Made by a program: the position numbers and the translations under genes. The notes under the pieces were generated by a model that was given only the letters and a program-made list of their open reading frames with translations, did no database searches and was not told the DNA's origin. From assembly GCF_002954715.1 (NCBI RefSeq), contig NZ_MSCP01000002.1:310957-374956 (forward strand): a DNA stretch of 64,000 nt. The letters run 5' to 3'. This DNA comes from Aliivibrio sifiae (lineage in GTDB: Bacteria > Pseudomonadota > Gammaproteobacteria > Enterobacterales > Vibrionaceae). Positions 32,213-40,608 of the stretch are shown piece by piece. Within the stretch, counting starts at the first letter, position 1. The number at the start of each line of letters is the position of its first letter.

Positions 32213-33547
32213 ATGAATAAAATTGGTTTATTTAAATACTATAAAGTGGGGGCGTTTTCTGTTCTTCTAACAGGGGTTTTTCTTTCTTTATTATATTATA
32301 ATATCTTATCTGTTCCTCTTTTAGAAAAGAGAATAAGTATTAAATATCAAGAAATTATTGATATCACGAAGCGTTTTCATGGTTATTATATTAACGCAAA
32401 TGAAATTCAACTTAATGAAGGTATTCACGACATTAACAATGTCGGAATAATCGTGAATAAAACAGGGACAGTGAAGGTATTGTCACCTGCGATAACATTG
32501 TTATATCAAAGCTTATCAGAAGTTATTGATAACAAGTATTTATGGACAATAGCAGTTATTGAAAAATTGCATGACCAAAATACAGGTAACTCTTATTTCA
32601 AACCATTAAGAGATAATTATGTCTCTTTTAATGATAAATCATTACATGACTCTTTGATGTTAGACCGTATTGTAAAATTAGAAAACATAGAAGAGAGATA
32701 CAAAGGCTTTCATGAAGATGATATTAGAGTTACTGAGGTGTATAAAGAGCAATGGACAAGCGAAAGAATTAATTCAATTATTTACCCTATTTACCTAGAT
32801 ACTAGATTAGTCTCTCTTGTTATCGTTGATATTAAAGAGGGGTTAAATGACTGTATCGTTGAAGAATTTAATGAAAGTAAATGGGTGTTTATTAATAATA
32901 AACCAGGATTAGGTTGGTTTACTTTTAACATTAACCGCCCTTATACCGCGCAAGATATAATTCACAGCGTTAGTATTAATATTGTCGACGTGTTTTTGGT
33001 TAGTTTGTATATAACCATCACGATATTTTTTCTGGCGTTCTTTTTGTATTACTGTTATTTGAAAATTGAAATGATTAGACGTTGCGATCGAATGACGAGC
33101 TTTTATCGTCGAGATTATTATGATTTAGAGCTCGATCAACTAGAGAATACTCATGTGTTAATGGTTGATATTGATAACTTTAAGTATGTAAATGACACTC
33201 ATGGTCATGATGTTGGTGATAGTGTCATAAAAGAGGTAACTCGACGTCTTCGTAATAACATTCGAACAGAAGATATTGCTATTCGTTGGGGTGGTGAAGA
33301 GTTTGTTATTATATTTTTTGATATGAATCAGAGTGATTTTGCTAAAAAATCAGAAGCATTACGATTATGTATAGAGTCTATTTTGATAAAGAATATGGCT
33401 ATCACCATATCTTTAGGTGGGGTAGAACAAAAGAAATCTGAGTTAATGATTGATGCAATACAGCGAGCAGATATTGCGCTGTATGAATCAAAAGCCTCGG
33501 GGCGTAATCAAGTAACCATACATAAGAATGAATATGGCGAAGAATAA
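32213..33547 (+). CDS. Membrane-anchored diguanylate cyclase (paralogue 1)
   Basis: 444 residues. One membrane segment near residues 12-32 and a second at ~265-290 flank a ~230-residue periplasmic sensor region of unknown type. A C-terminal GGDEF domain follows, with intact active site GGEEF at 360-364 and allosteric I-site RTED at 351-354. It should make c-di-GMP with product inhibition. The gene behind it overlaps by 20 bases and encodes a protein of the same architecture. Expression signals are poor: no good ribosome site is visible before ATG 32213. Confidence 0.93.
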   Translation: MNKIGLFKYYKVGAFSVLLTGVFLSLLYYNILSVPLLEKRISIKYQEIIDITKRFHGYYINANEIQLNEGIHDINNVGIIVNKTGTVKVLSPAITLLYQSLSEVIDNKYLWTIAVIEKLHDQNTGNSYFKPLRDNYVSFNDKSLHDSLMLDRIVKLENIEERYKGFHEDDIRVTEVYKEQWTSERINSIIYPIYLDTRLVSLVIVDIKEGLNDCIVEEFNESKWVFINNKPGLGWFTFNINRPYTAQDIIHSVSINIVDVFLVSLYITITIFFLAFFLYYCYLKIEMIRRCDRMTSFYRRDYYDLELDQLENTHVLMVDIDNFKYVNDTHGHDVGDSVIKEVTRRLRNNIRTEDIAIRWGGEEFVIIFFDMNQSDFAKKSEALRLCIESILIKNMAITISLGGVEQKKSELMIDAIQRADIALYESKASGRNQVTIHKNEYGEE

Positions 33548-34865
33548 ATTTAATATTAAGCATGTCTATTTGAAATTCTTTTTATGTATATTCTTATTGT
33601 CTTTTTATGGTTTGTATCAATATAATCGTTTAGAAGCGAATTCTTTTAATATGGAATTCCATGAGAAAATAACTAAACTATATGACACGATAAGAAAGGT
33701 TACTCCTTTTTATTTAAATACAAAAACAGTGCTATTACCTCAAGGCACTTATACCATTGATATGGTTTCTGTCATCGTTAATCAAGACAGCAAGGTGAAG
33801 AGATTATCATCAGGGATTAACTTGTTAGAGACAGAAATTAAGCGTTATATTGGTAATGATTATTGGAGCATCGCAGTATTACAACAGTCAGAATTAAACG
33901 CGAATACGGCTCATTTTAAGCCGTTACATGAAGTGCATTTGTCTCTAAATTCTGAATTTGGTTTTGATAAGAATGGAATAAGCCGAATATTAAGCAATGA
34001 AAACATGCCGACAACTTATCAAGCGTTTACGCAGTGTGATTTAAAATTAACAGAACCATATATAGAGCAGTTTTCAGAGAAAAAAATAAGAAGTGTTTTT
34101 TATCCTATTTATGTCAATAAAGAAATTAGCGCGATGTTTGTCCTTGATGTTAAAGCGTCAATGTTTACTCATTGGCTAGAGACATTTAATGAAAAGAGAA
34201 ACAGTTTTTTAGATTATAGTGACGGTTCGAGTACTTCTTTGGGATCAGAAGAAACAATTGAGATACCTTGCACACCAATAGATGGAGAGTTAACACTGTC
34301 AATAAATGTGAAAAACATCTTATTAATTAGTGCTGTGTTTTCTTTATTTATGACAAGTCTCTTCTGCTTACTTGAAATCGCATTATTTCGGTTGATTAAT
34401 TACTTTACTATTGATCAAATGACGGGTTTATATCGTCGTGATTTTCATGAAGTGAAATTAAATCGAACGTCAGGAAAATCAGTCATTATTGTTGATATTG
34501 ATAATTTTAAATTCATTAATGATCAATTTGGTCACTTTAAAGGTGATTTGGTTATTAAAGAAGTATGTAGGCGGTTACAAAAAAACATAAGACGTCATGA
34601 TTTAGCGATTCGTTGGGGCGGAGAAGAGTTTGTTATTGTATTAAATAATATCTCATACGAAGGCTTAATAAATCGTACTGAAGCAATTAGGCACTCCATA
34701 GCAACAGGAACGATTGCAGGAATGAAAGTAACCGTGTCAATTGGCGCGACAGTAGGTAACGCGTCATCTTTTAAAAAAGCATTGAAATTGGCCGATACAG
34801 CCTTGTATCAATCAAAACATTCTGGAAAAAACAGAGTGACTGTACTGGAAGGTGCAAATAAATGA
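33528..34865 (+). CDS. Membrane-anchored diguanylate cyclase (paralogue 2)
   Basis: 445 residues with the same layout and many shared stretches as its neighbour. The shared parts include ITKRFHGYY-like / IRKVTPFYL after the first membrane helix, the YRRD lead-in to GGDEF, and KFxNDxxGH. GGEEF is at 364-368 and the I-site RRHD at 355-358. Both catalytic sets are intact, so this is a recent tandem duplication with both copies functional in principle. The start overlaps the previous gene by 20 bases and the stop overlaps the next start as ATGA. Alternative ATG 33534 is possible. Confidence 0.93.
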   Translation: MNMAKNKFNIKHVYLKFFLCIFLLSFYGLYQYNRLEANSFNMEFHEKITKLYDTIRKVTPFYLNTKTVLLPQGTYTIDMVSVIVNQDSKVKRLSSGINLLETEIKRYIGNDYWSIAVLQQSELNANTAHFKPLHEVHLSLNSEFGFDKNGISRILSNENMPTTYQAFTQCDLKLTEPYIEQFSEKKIRSVFYPIYVNKEISAMFVLDVKASMFTHWLETFNEKRNSFLDYSDGSSTSLGSEETIEIPCTPIDGELTLSINVKNILLISAVFSLFMTSLFCLLEIALFRLINYFTIDQMTGLYRRDFHEVKLNRTSGKSVIIVDIDNFKFINDQFGHFKGDLVIKEVCRRLQKNIRRHDLAIRWGGEEFVIVLNNISYEGLINRTEAIRHSIATGTIAGMKVTVSIGATVGNASSFKKALKLADTALYQSKHSGKNRVTVLEGANK

Positions 34866-36298
34866 AATTTATTGTTAATAGATACATAATCTGTGTTTTT
34901 ATTATATTTATGGTTTCTAAATACGTAATCTTTGCTGACTACAAAAAATACGTTGAACATAATGTTAAAGGGACCGTAGCTAAAATTGAATCTAAATTTG
35001 ATAAAGCGAAAAGTACAGTTGAAACGTTGAGCTATTTAAAAGACAAAACCTGCCAAGAGATGATGATCCCTTTGCAAAAAATTGTGGCATTGAATCCAAC
35101 GATTAATAGCATTTCTGTCATTAGAAATGGCAAATATTATTGCAGCTCGATTGTTGGAATGAATATATCTAAAAAAGTAACGCCAGAAAAAGAGATTTAC
35201 ATAAAAGAAAAAAACACCTTAACAGGTCTGCCAAGTATCTCTTATTATCATCGTTATGATAAAGCCAATGGCATTCAATTCTTCATGAAAGGGATCCCTT
35301 TTCATTTAGAAGAAAGCCGTGTGGGAAACGTAACTTTATCTAACCGAGAATATACGATATCAAAAGATAACCAGTTTGGTGTTCACGCTTCAAATGGTGA
35401 AGAGGAATACCCATCAAGTAAGTATGATTTTTTAATTCTACTTAAATACGACACATGGGCGTCAATTAAATCTTATTTGGTTGATAATCGACTCATTATT
35501 GTGCTCTCACTGTTAGTGTTAGCTTTGCTAAAAGGTATTTCAGTAAAAAGTGTCTTCTTCAATAAAGAGTATTACAAATTAAATGAGGCAATAAAAAATC
35601 ATAAAATTCAACCATTTGTTCAGCCAGTGGTTAATAGTAAAGAGCAGATCGTTGGTGGTGAAGTACTTGCTCGTTGGATAACTGAAAAAGGCAATATCAT
35701 CTCTCCATTAGAGTTTATTCCTAAAATAGAGAAGTTTGGTTTGATGAATGCGATGACGAAATCACTGTTAATGCAGTTGAGAGAGTGTTATCAAAATATG
35801 CCTAAAAATGAGCTAAGGATCAGTGTTAATTTAACGGAAGGCTGTCTTTATGACGATGAGATATACGATTTATGCAAACCACTGTCTGAGAAGTTTACGC
35901 TGATCTTAGAGTTTACAGAATCGACTGAATTTGAAGACCGATATAAAATTATTCAGTACATGCAAAAATTCAGAGATATAGGGGTTAAATTCGCGTTGGA
36001 TGACTATGGGACAGGGTATTCATCATTGCAATATTTGAACTACTACCAGTTTGATTTTGTTAAGATTGATAAATCATTTATTGATGATATTGAGACGAAT
36101 AGACAATCACTTAAGATACTCGAAAATATTATCTTACTTGCCAATAATTTGGACATAAAACTTGTAGCTGAAGGGGTTGAGAATCAAAATCAAAAACAGA
36201 TTTTGAATGACTTGAATATCTCTTCACATCAAGGTTTTTTATATTTTAAACCGATGCCTCTGAGTGAGTTTAACTCAGCAGTAAATCATAAGGTCTAA
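34862..36298 (+). CDS. c-di-GMP phosphodiesterase (CSS-motif sensor plus EAL domain)
   Basis: 478 residues. An N-terminal membrane helix precedes a periplasmic CSS-motif domain with two Cys, in KTCQEMM near 63 and in YYCSS near 96, followed by a second helix at ~210-228. The EAL domain covers ~240-470: the EAL position reads EVLARW, and DDYGTGYSS, KIDKSFI and VAEGVE are present, so catalysis is likely. In E. coli, CSS-EAL enzymes are switched by the disulfide state of these Cys. It completes a three-gene cyclase-cyclase-phosphodiesterase operon. Confidence 0.92.
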   Translation: MKFIVNRYIICVFIIFMVSKYVIFADYKKYVEHNVKGTVAKIESKFDKAKSTVETLSYLKDKTCQEMMIPLQKIVALNPTINSISVIRNGKYYCSSIVGMNISKKVTPEKEIYIKEKNTLTGLPSISYYHRYDKANGIQFFMKGIPFHLEESRVGNVTLSNREYTISKDNQFGVHASNGEEEYPSSKYDFLILLKYDTWASIKSYLVDNRLIIVLSLLVLALLKGISVKSVFFNKEYYKLNEAIKNHKIQPFVQPVVNSKEQIVGGEVLARWITEKGNIISPLEFIPKIEKFGLMNAMTKSLLMQLRECYQNMPKNELRISVNLTEGCLYDDEIYDLCKPLSEKFTLILEFTESTEFEDRYKIIQYMQKFRDIGVKFALDDYGTGYSSLQYLNYYQFDFVKIDKSFIDDIETNRQSLKILENIILLANNLDIKLVAEGVENQNQKQILNDLNISSHQGFLYFKPMPLSEFNSAVNHKV

Positions 36299-36325
36299 AC
36301 CTGTTTTAGTATAAATTCCATGAGA

Positions 36326-36361
36326 TAAAAAAAGGGAGAACACATGAGTTCTCCTTTTTTT
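36326..36361 (+). terminator. Terminator after the c-di-GMP operon
   Basis: GGAGAAC / GTTCTCC extended by A and T tracts on both sides forms a bidirectional terminator between the EAL gene and the convergent ABC operon. Confidence 0.9.
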
Positions 36362-36370
36362 ATTGGATAA

Positions 36371-37243
36371 TTATTTTCTAAATATCCAATTTGGATTCAG
36401 TGATTGCCACGAAATTTCAGTCGTACGATAAAGAGAAACACTAACAAACAGTGCGATTGCACCAATAATAGAATAAAGGCTAAGAAAACCTATTCCAGCA
36501 TTTGCGAAGCTCATTAAGGGCGTTTTCGATAATAAAATGGTCGTTGGTATTTGATAAATATGCGTTAAAAATACCGCAATGCCATCCCAATTTAATACCC
36601 ATGTAGATAATAATTTTAATGCATAACCACCAAGAAACAAGACGATCAATGGTGAATTATTTATTTGTGAAATAGCAAGCACCAGTCCAGCAATGGGCAG
36701 CATAACAAGGCTTACAAGCAACATACGACCCATGAACTGTAACCAGTTAGTAATAATCGATAAAAATGAAGTATGTTCATGAAGTAACACTAATACCGTG
36801 TCACTGGATATACTGATTATCCAAAAAAATAAATTTGCAGTTAATACCAACAATGAAAAAATAAGTGGGATAACAATTAACCCAAAACACAACTTTATCG
36901 CATGAGTATATTGACTCGATACAGGCATACTGCGCCAAAATGCTGAGCTACCTTCCTTACGTTCTTTTCGTAATGTTTTCGACAGATACGTTGTTGTTAA
37001 TGCTAAAGATAAAATTCCAGCCATAAAACTTAGCATCATTTGTAAATCATTAGAAAACTCAGTTGAAAATGGCGTAATATCGCCTTGGGTTTGAACTGAG
37101 ATAAATAAGTTATCTTGTAGGTTGGTATTCATCATTAAGCTAATGAAAAGCACCACACCGCAAAGAAGGATAAACAGAGGAACACGAGTAACGGTTCTGT
37201 GTTCAATTAGCTCTTTTTCAAGCATAAAAAGTGCAGGGCGCAT
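36371..37243 (-). CDS. ABC-2 type transporter permease
   Basis: 290 residues with about six hydrophobic segments. The N-terminus (MRPALFMLEKELIEHRTVTRVPL) is cytoplasmic and amphipathic. The LRKERKEGSSAFWRSMPVSSQY loop (residues ~90-110) is typical of ABC-2 permeases that work with a separate ATPase. The start is adjacent to the ATPase stop, with a shared base at 37243, so translation is coupled. Substrate is unknown. Confidence 0.85.
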   Translation of the reverse strand: MRPALFMLEKELIEHRTVTRVPLFILLCGVVLFISLMMNTNLQDNLFISVQTQGDITPFSTEFSNDLQMMLSFMAGILSLALTTTYLSKTLRKERKEGSSAFWRSMPVSSQYTHAIKLCFGLIVIPLIFSLLVLTANLFFWIISISSDTVLVLLHEHTSFLSIITNWLQFMGRMLLVSLVMLPIAGLVLAISQINNSPLIVLFLGGYALKLLSTWVLNWDGIAVFLTHIYQIPTTILLSKTPLMSFANAGIGFLSLYSIIGAIALFVSVSLYRTTEISWQSLNPNWIFRK

Positions 37244-37959
37244 TAAATTGATTCCTTTTGTAGAGCGATGAAAAGTTCAGCTAAAGTACCTTTTTGGATG
37301 TTATTCATATTGTCTTGTTTGACGACTTTTCCTTGTTTTAATATCAATACATCAGTAAGTAAGTGCTCAATCTCAGAAACCTCATGGCTTGCAATAATCA
37401 AGCAGCGTTCGCCAGCATTAAACCAAGTGGTTAGATGCTGATAAAACGTATCTCTATATAATAGATCTAAACCTAAGGTTGGTTCATCTAAAATAAGAAT
37501 TTTGGTATCGGTTGCAATAACTATGGCCAAATGAACCTGAACCTTCATCCCTTTAGACAATGTGTTAATTTTGCTATTGAGTTTGATGTTTGTATTGTTT
37601 AAAACCGATTTTGCTTTATCAATATCAAAACTAGGATGAACGCCTGATGTGTATTTCAATAGTTGTTTTACGTTCATCCATTCAGGTAAAACATTAACAT
37701 CCGAAATATAGGCTAAATGTTGCATTAATTCAGCATGTTGATCGATAGGGTGTAAACCATTAATACGGATCTCACCTTGGCATCGATGCGTACCTAATAG
37801 AGCGCTAATTAAAGTCGATTTACCTGCCCCGTTATGACCAAGAAGCCCAAGAACTTGTCCGGCTTTTAGATCAAAGCTTATATCACTCAGAGCTTGTTGG
37901 TTTTGATTCGAGTTTGAATAGCTTTTTGAGATATTTCTTACATGAACAAGAGGAATCAT
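37243..37959 (-). CDS. ABC transporter ATP-binding protein
   Basis: 238 residues. Walker A GHNGAGKST is near residue 42, the signature is the degenerate LSKGMKVQ (usual LSGGQ), and Walker B ILDEPTLGLD is followed by the H-loop ASHEVSEIEH. The LSKGM form is common in ATPases of the YtrB/CcmA-like drug or bacteriocin transporters. It is first of a two-gene operon with the permease. No GntR-type regulator, often present in such operons, is seen next to it. Confidence 0.92.
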   Translation of the reverse strand: MIPLVHVRNISKSYSNSNQNQQALSDISFDLKAGQVLGLLGHNGAGKSTLISALLGTHRCQGEIRINGLHPIDQHAELMQHLAYISDVNVLPEWMNVKQLLKYTSGVHPSFDIDKAKSVLNNTNIKLNSKINTLSKGMKVQVHLAIVIATDTKILILDEPTLGLDLLYRDTFYQHLTTWFNAGERCLIIASHEVSEIEHLLTDVLILKQGKVVKQDNMNNIQKGTLAELFIALQKESI

Positions 37960-38144
37960 CTTATACCTTATAGATTATAAAATTTGTAATATGTTATTGA
38001 TTAGAAATACCATGATAAGTTCATTAAAGAAAGGTCAATGGGTAATTTAGCATCTTGAGAATATTTTTAATTTAAATGCTAATCAAATGTATTTTTAGGT
38101 GAGATAACATCGAGATACGTTTTTTATTTTAGGCATTTTATTCT

Positions 38145-38411
38145 ATGGGGAATCGATATTTAGTTATGAAGAGGTTTGAGCAGCGAGTGCGAAAAACACA
38201 TGAACGATTTGGTTATATATCGCTGGAAGCGATTGCCGGTAGCTATTTTATTTATAGAAAAAAACCAAGAGAGTTTGTTTCAGTAAGGCGTACTCAATTA
38301 GCACCTTTTAGTCGAACTCCTTCTAATGTTACTCAATTGCGCCTTAATCAAATGTTAGGTGCATTAAATAAAGCAAATGAAGTGACAAGGTTAAGGCGAG
38401 AAATAAACTAA
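38145..38411 (+). CDS. Small basic protein, function unknown
   Basis: Up to 88 residues and rich in Arg/Lys (about 18 of 88), with no Cys, signal peptide or membrane helix. The C-terminal LRLNQMLGALNKANEVTRLRRE could be a short amphipathic helix. The ribosome site is unclear: GGGGA overlaps the first ATG, and a second ATG at 38166 (MKRFEQRVRK) may be the true start. A nucleic-acid-binding role is possible from charge alone. I cannot name a family. Confidence 0.5.
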   Translation: MGNRYLVMKRFEQRVRKTHERFGYISLEAIAGSYFIYRKKPREFVSVRRTQLAPFSRTPSNVTQLRLNQMLGALNKANEVTRLRREIN

Positions 38412-38621
38412 TTTTTATTTAATATCAGAAAATATGGGGAGTATAAACTTCATTTAGTCAATAATGATAAATGGAAAAAGGGATAGAAACCTTGGCTAGT
38501 AATTGTGGTTAAGCAAGTTAAATGCGTCGAGTGAGAAAGGTTATTTAACCCATCTATAGCATCTACTTATTATATGCGTTAGATTCGAGTTCGTGTGTTT
38601 CTAATTACCATTGAGGTTCTT

Positions 38622-39419
38622 ATGTTCAGTCAACGTCCCGTTAAACCCGCAAAAACCATTGATAATGTATATGGCAGTGCTTTTTATCACCTTGAAGCGA
38701 AAGACAGAACCATTGATGAGTTAAGAAAAAAACTTGTAGCTAAGACGGATAATCAAGAGTGGATTGATACCGTACTTGAAGATCTCATCGGGCGTGGTTA
38801 TTTAAAATCAGATAAAAACTTTGCGATTAACTTTGTAGAAATGGCATTTAGTGGCGAGAAAGGCAGTCAGTTTATTTTGTCGAAGTTAAGAGAGAAAGGG
38901 ATTAATGAATCGGTAATCAATGAGGCTATTTCATACGTTGCTAATCGTGATGAAGTGTGCGAGATAGCATTACTTAATAATCGTTTGGCTAATATGAATT
39001 TAGACTCATTATCGAATGATAAATTATATGCAACGTTAACCAAATATGGTTTTAAATCATCAGACGTTCGAGAAGCAATGAAATCTCATCCAATAGCTTC
39101 AGCTTTGCCTTCTAAAATGCAAATTAAAGCCGATAAAGCAGATATCGTAAAAGAGATTGAAAAATTAGCTCGTAAGCTAAAAGGTAAGTCGGTTATTAAG
39201 CGAGAGCTAAAGCAGAAACTGATCGATATATCTAATTTTGATGAAGAAATTGAAAAACTAGAGATGGACGGTTCGATTGATTTTTATGAAAACTGCCAAG
39301 CAAGATTAGATAAAAAACGCTTTGATTTAAGTAATTCAAAAGATAAAAGCAAAGCGTATGCATATTTGTATTCTCATGGTTTTAGTTCAGATGAAATCAA
39401 AGAGACATTGTCTAATTAA
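38622..39419 (+). CDS. RecX-like protein
   Basis: 265 residues from ATG 38622, which has TGAGG upstream. The GTG frame start 27 bases earlier has none. Residues 15-125 show RecX-type three-helix repeats: YGSAFYHLEAKDRTIDELRKKL, WIDTVLEDLIGRGYLKSDKNFA, and ILSKLREKGINESVINEAI (written in separate parts). A second, weaker copy follows at ~180-265 (SVIKRELKQKL, AYLYSHGFSSDEIKETL). RecX normally inhibits RecA and is encoded next to recA, which is absent here. This is a longer, divergent stand-alone member. Confidence 0.7.
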   Translation: MFSQRPVKPAKTIDNVYGSAFYHLEAKDRTIDELRKKLVAKTDNQEWIDTVLEDLIGRGYLKSDKNFAINFVEMAFSGEKGSQFILSKLREKGINESVINEAISYVANRDEVCEIALLNNRLANMNLDSLSNDKLYATLTKYGFKSSDVREAMKSHPIASALPSKMQIKADKADIVKEIEKLARKLKGKSVIKRELKQKLIDISNFDEEIEKLEMDGSIDFYENCQARLDKKRFDLSNSKDKSKAYAYLYSHGFSSDEIKETLSN

Positions 39420-39759
39420 ACCATTGATATCAGAGTCATTATAGGGAACTATGACGGTATGTTCTTCAATAGGTAATTAACGATAAAATAAAGATTTATT
39501 TCAATGGCAGTAAATGATGTTGTTTTTTACATTGAAAGTAAACGGGTTCAATAATGGGTATTTTTTTGTTCCATGTAGATAGCGTCTTTAATGAGATATG
39601 CCCATTTCGTTTATGTGTATTTGTTATGGTTTTAAACGAATAAATACGCAATGTATCCATGTTACTCACCTATGGATTGCCCCACAGCAATATTATATAG
39701 TTATCGCTTTGGGGGCATTGATTACATTTGATCAATGATAAAAACTAAGGATGTGGCGA
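39420..39759. other. 340-base intergenic region with a GC-rich inverted repeat
   Basis: No gene is seen. Around 39675-39718, TGCCCCA-CAGC and GCTTTGGGGGCA can pair around a ~20-base AT-rich loop. It lacks a T-run. It lies downstream of the convergent outer-membrane protein gene, so it could be its terminator or a 3' stabilising structure. Confidence 0.4.
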
Positions 39760-40515
39760 TCAATTAAAAGTGTATTTATAAGTGATACCAAAGCGTTTTT
39801 CTTGCCCATAGTTATTATCAATCATGTATGTAAATGTACTTAGAGTTTGTTTCTCTGCAATTTTGTAACTTAGCCCTCCAAATAGCCACCATGCATCGTA
39901 ATCATTCGTTCCTTTTCCTGCTCCTGTAGCCATTATTAAGGTGAATTTTTGAGTTAATGGTTTTAAGGCAAAAGCACCGACATATCCACTTTGATTGTTG
40001 GCCGATACCATCATGAACGTGTCATCAAAAGTTGGGGTTGCTTCATAGCATTTACTCATTGATGAGTTAGTATCACAAACTTCTTCACCATCATTATAGT
40101 TATAGCCAATAGTAGGAAATATTTGAATGCCTAATGGTTCAAACCCAAAGTAACTTAGTGGTATGAAGGTGCCAACACTGTAATTTGTTTGGGTATTACC
40201 ATTATCGAATTCATTTTTACCAAAGTTAAAATTGACGATCCCTAGGTCAAATAACCATGAACCACCAATGCGCCACTCACTGCCATCATCATTGATTCTC
40301 ACATTGATTTTTTTAACAGGGTCAAAGGCTATCGACCCCGTTAATGACCAACTATTACTATTGGTATCGTAATTATCGCTATAAGTTACACCTAATTCAG
40401 TGACGACACGGGTTGGGTCATCAGGGAGTTTTTTAGTATTCGTTTTTATTGTGCTTGCTGCGTGAGATACGGATGAAGATAAAAGAGACAGCAAAATAAG
40501 ATGTTTAATATTCAT
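39760..40515 (-). CDS. Outer-membrane protein of unknown function
   Basis: 251 residues with a signal peptide (MNIKHLILLSLLSSSVSHA, cleavage near 19). The mature part has alternating-residue strands suggesting a beta-barrel (RVVTELGVTYSDNYD, WSLTGSIAFDP, WRIGGSWLFDLG, RFGITYKYTFN). Two Cys, in EEVCDT and SKCYEA, may form a disulfide loop. The last residue is Asn after Phe, not a terminal Phe. It follows the RND operon but a terminator at 40550-40583 separates them. Function is unknown. Confidence 0.65.
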   Translation of the reverse strand: MNIKHLILLSLLSSSVSHAASTIKTNTKKLPDDPTRVVTELGVTYSDNYDTNSNSWSLTGSIAFDPVKKINVRINDDGSEWRIGGSWLFDLGIVNFNFGKNEFDNGNTQTNYSVGTFIPLSYFGFEPLGIQIFPTIGYNYNDGEEVCDTNSSMSKCYEATPTFDDTFMMVSANNQSGYVGAFALKPLTQKFTLIMATGAGKGTNDYDAWWLFGGLSYKIAEKQTLSTFTYMIDNNYGQEKRFGITYKYTFN

Positions 40516-40549
40516 TATGTAGCCTGATAAAGTTGAAGATTAAATCAAA

Positions 40550-40583
40550 AAACCTACAAGGCATGGATAAGCCATGTAGGTTT
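40550..40583 (-). terminator. Terminator of the RND pump operon
   Basis: On the minus strand, AAACCTACATGGC pairs with GCCTTGTAGGTTT (one mismatch), followed by TTTTTT. It lies about 26 bases beyond the RND stop. Confidence 0.85.
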
Positions 40584-40608
40584 AAAGTGATATTTAGACG
40601 ATATTTAT

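Noticed and set aside
39719-39738. FNR-like site ATTGAT...ATCAAT
   Set aside because: The spacing between halves is 8 bases rather than 4, and it lies at the 3' end of a gene.
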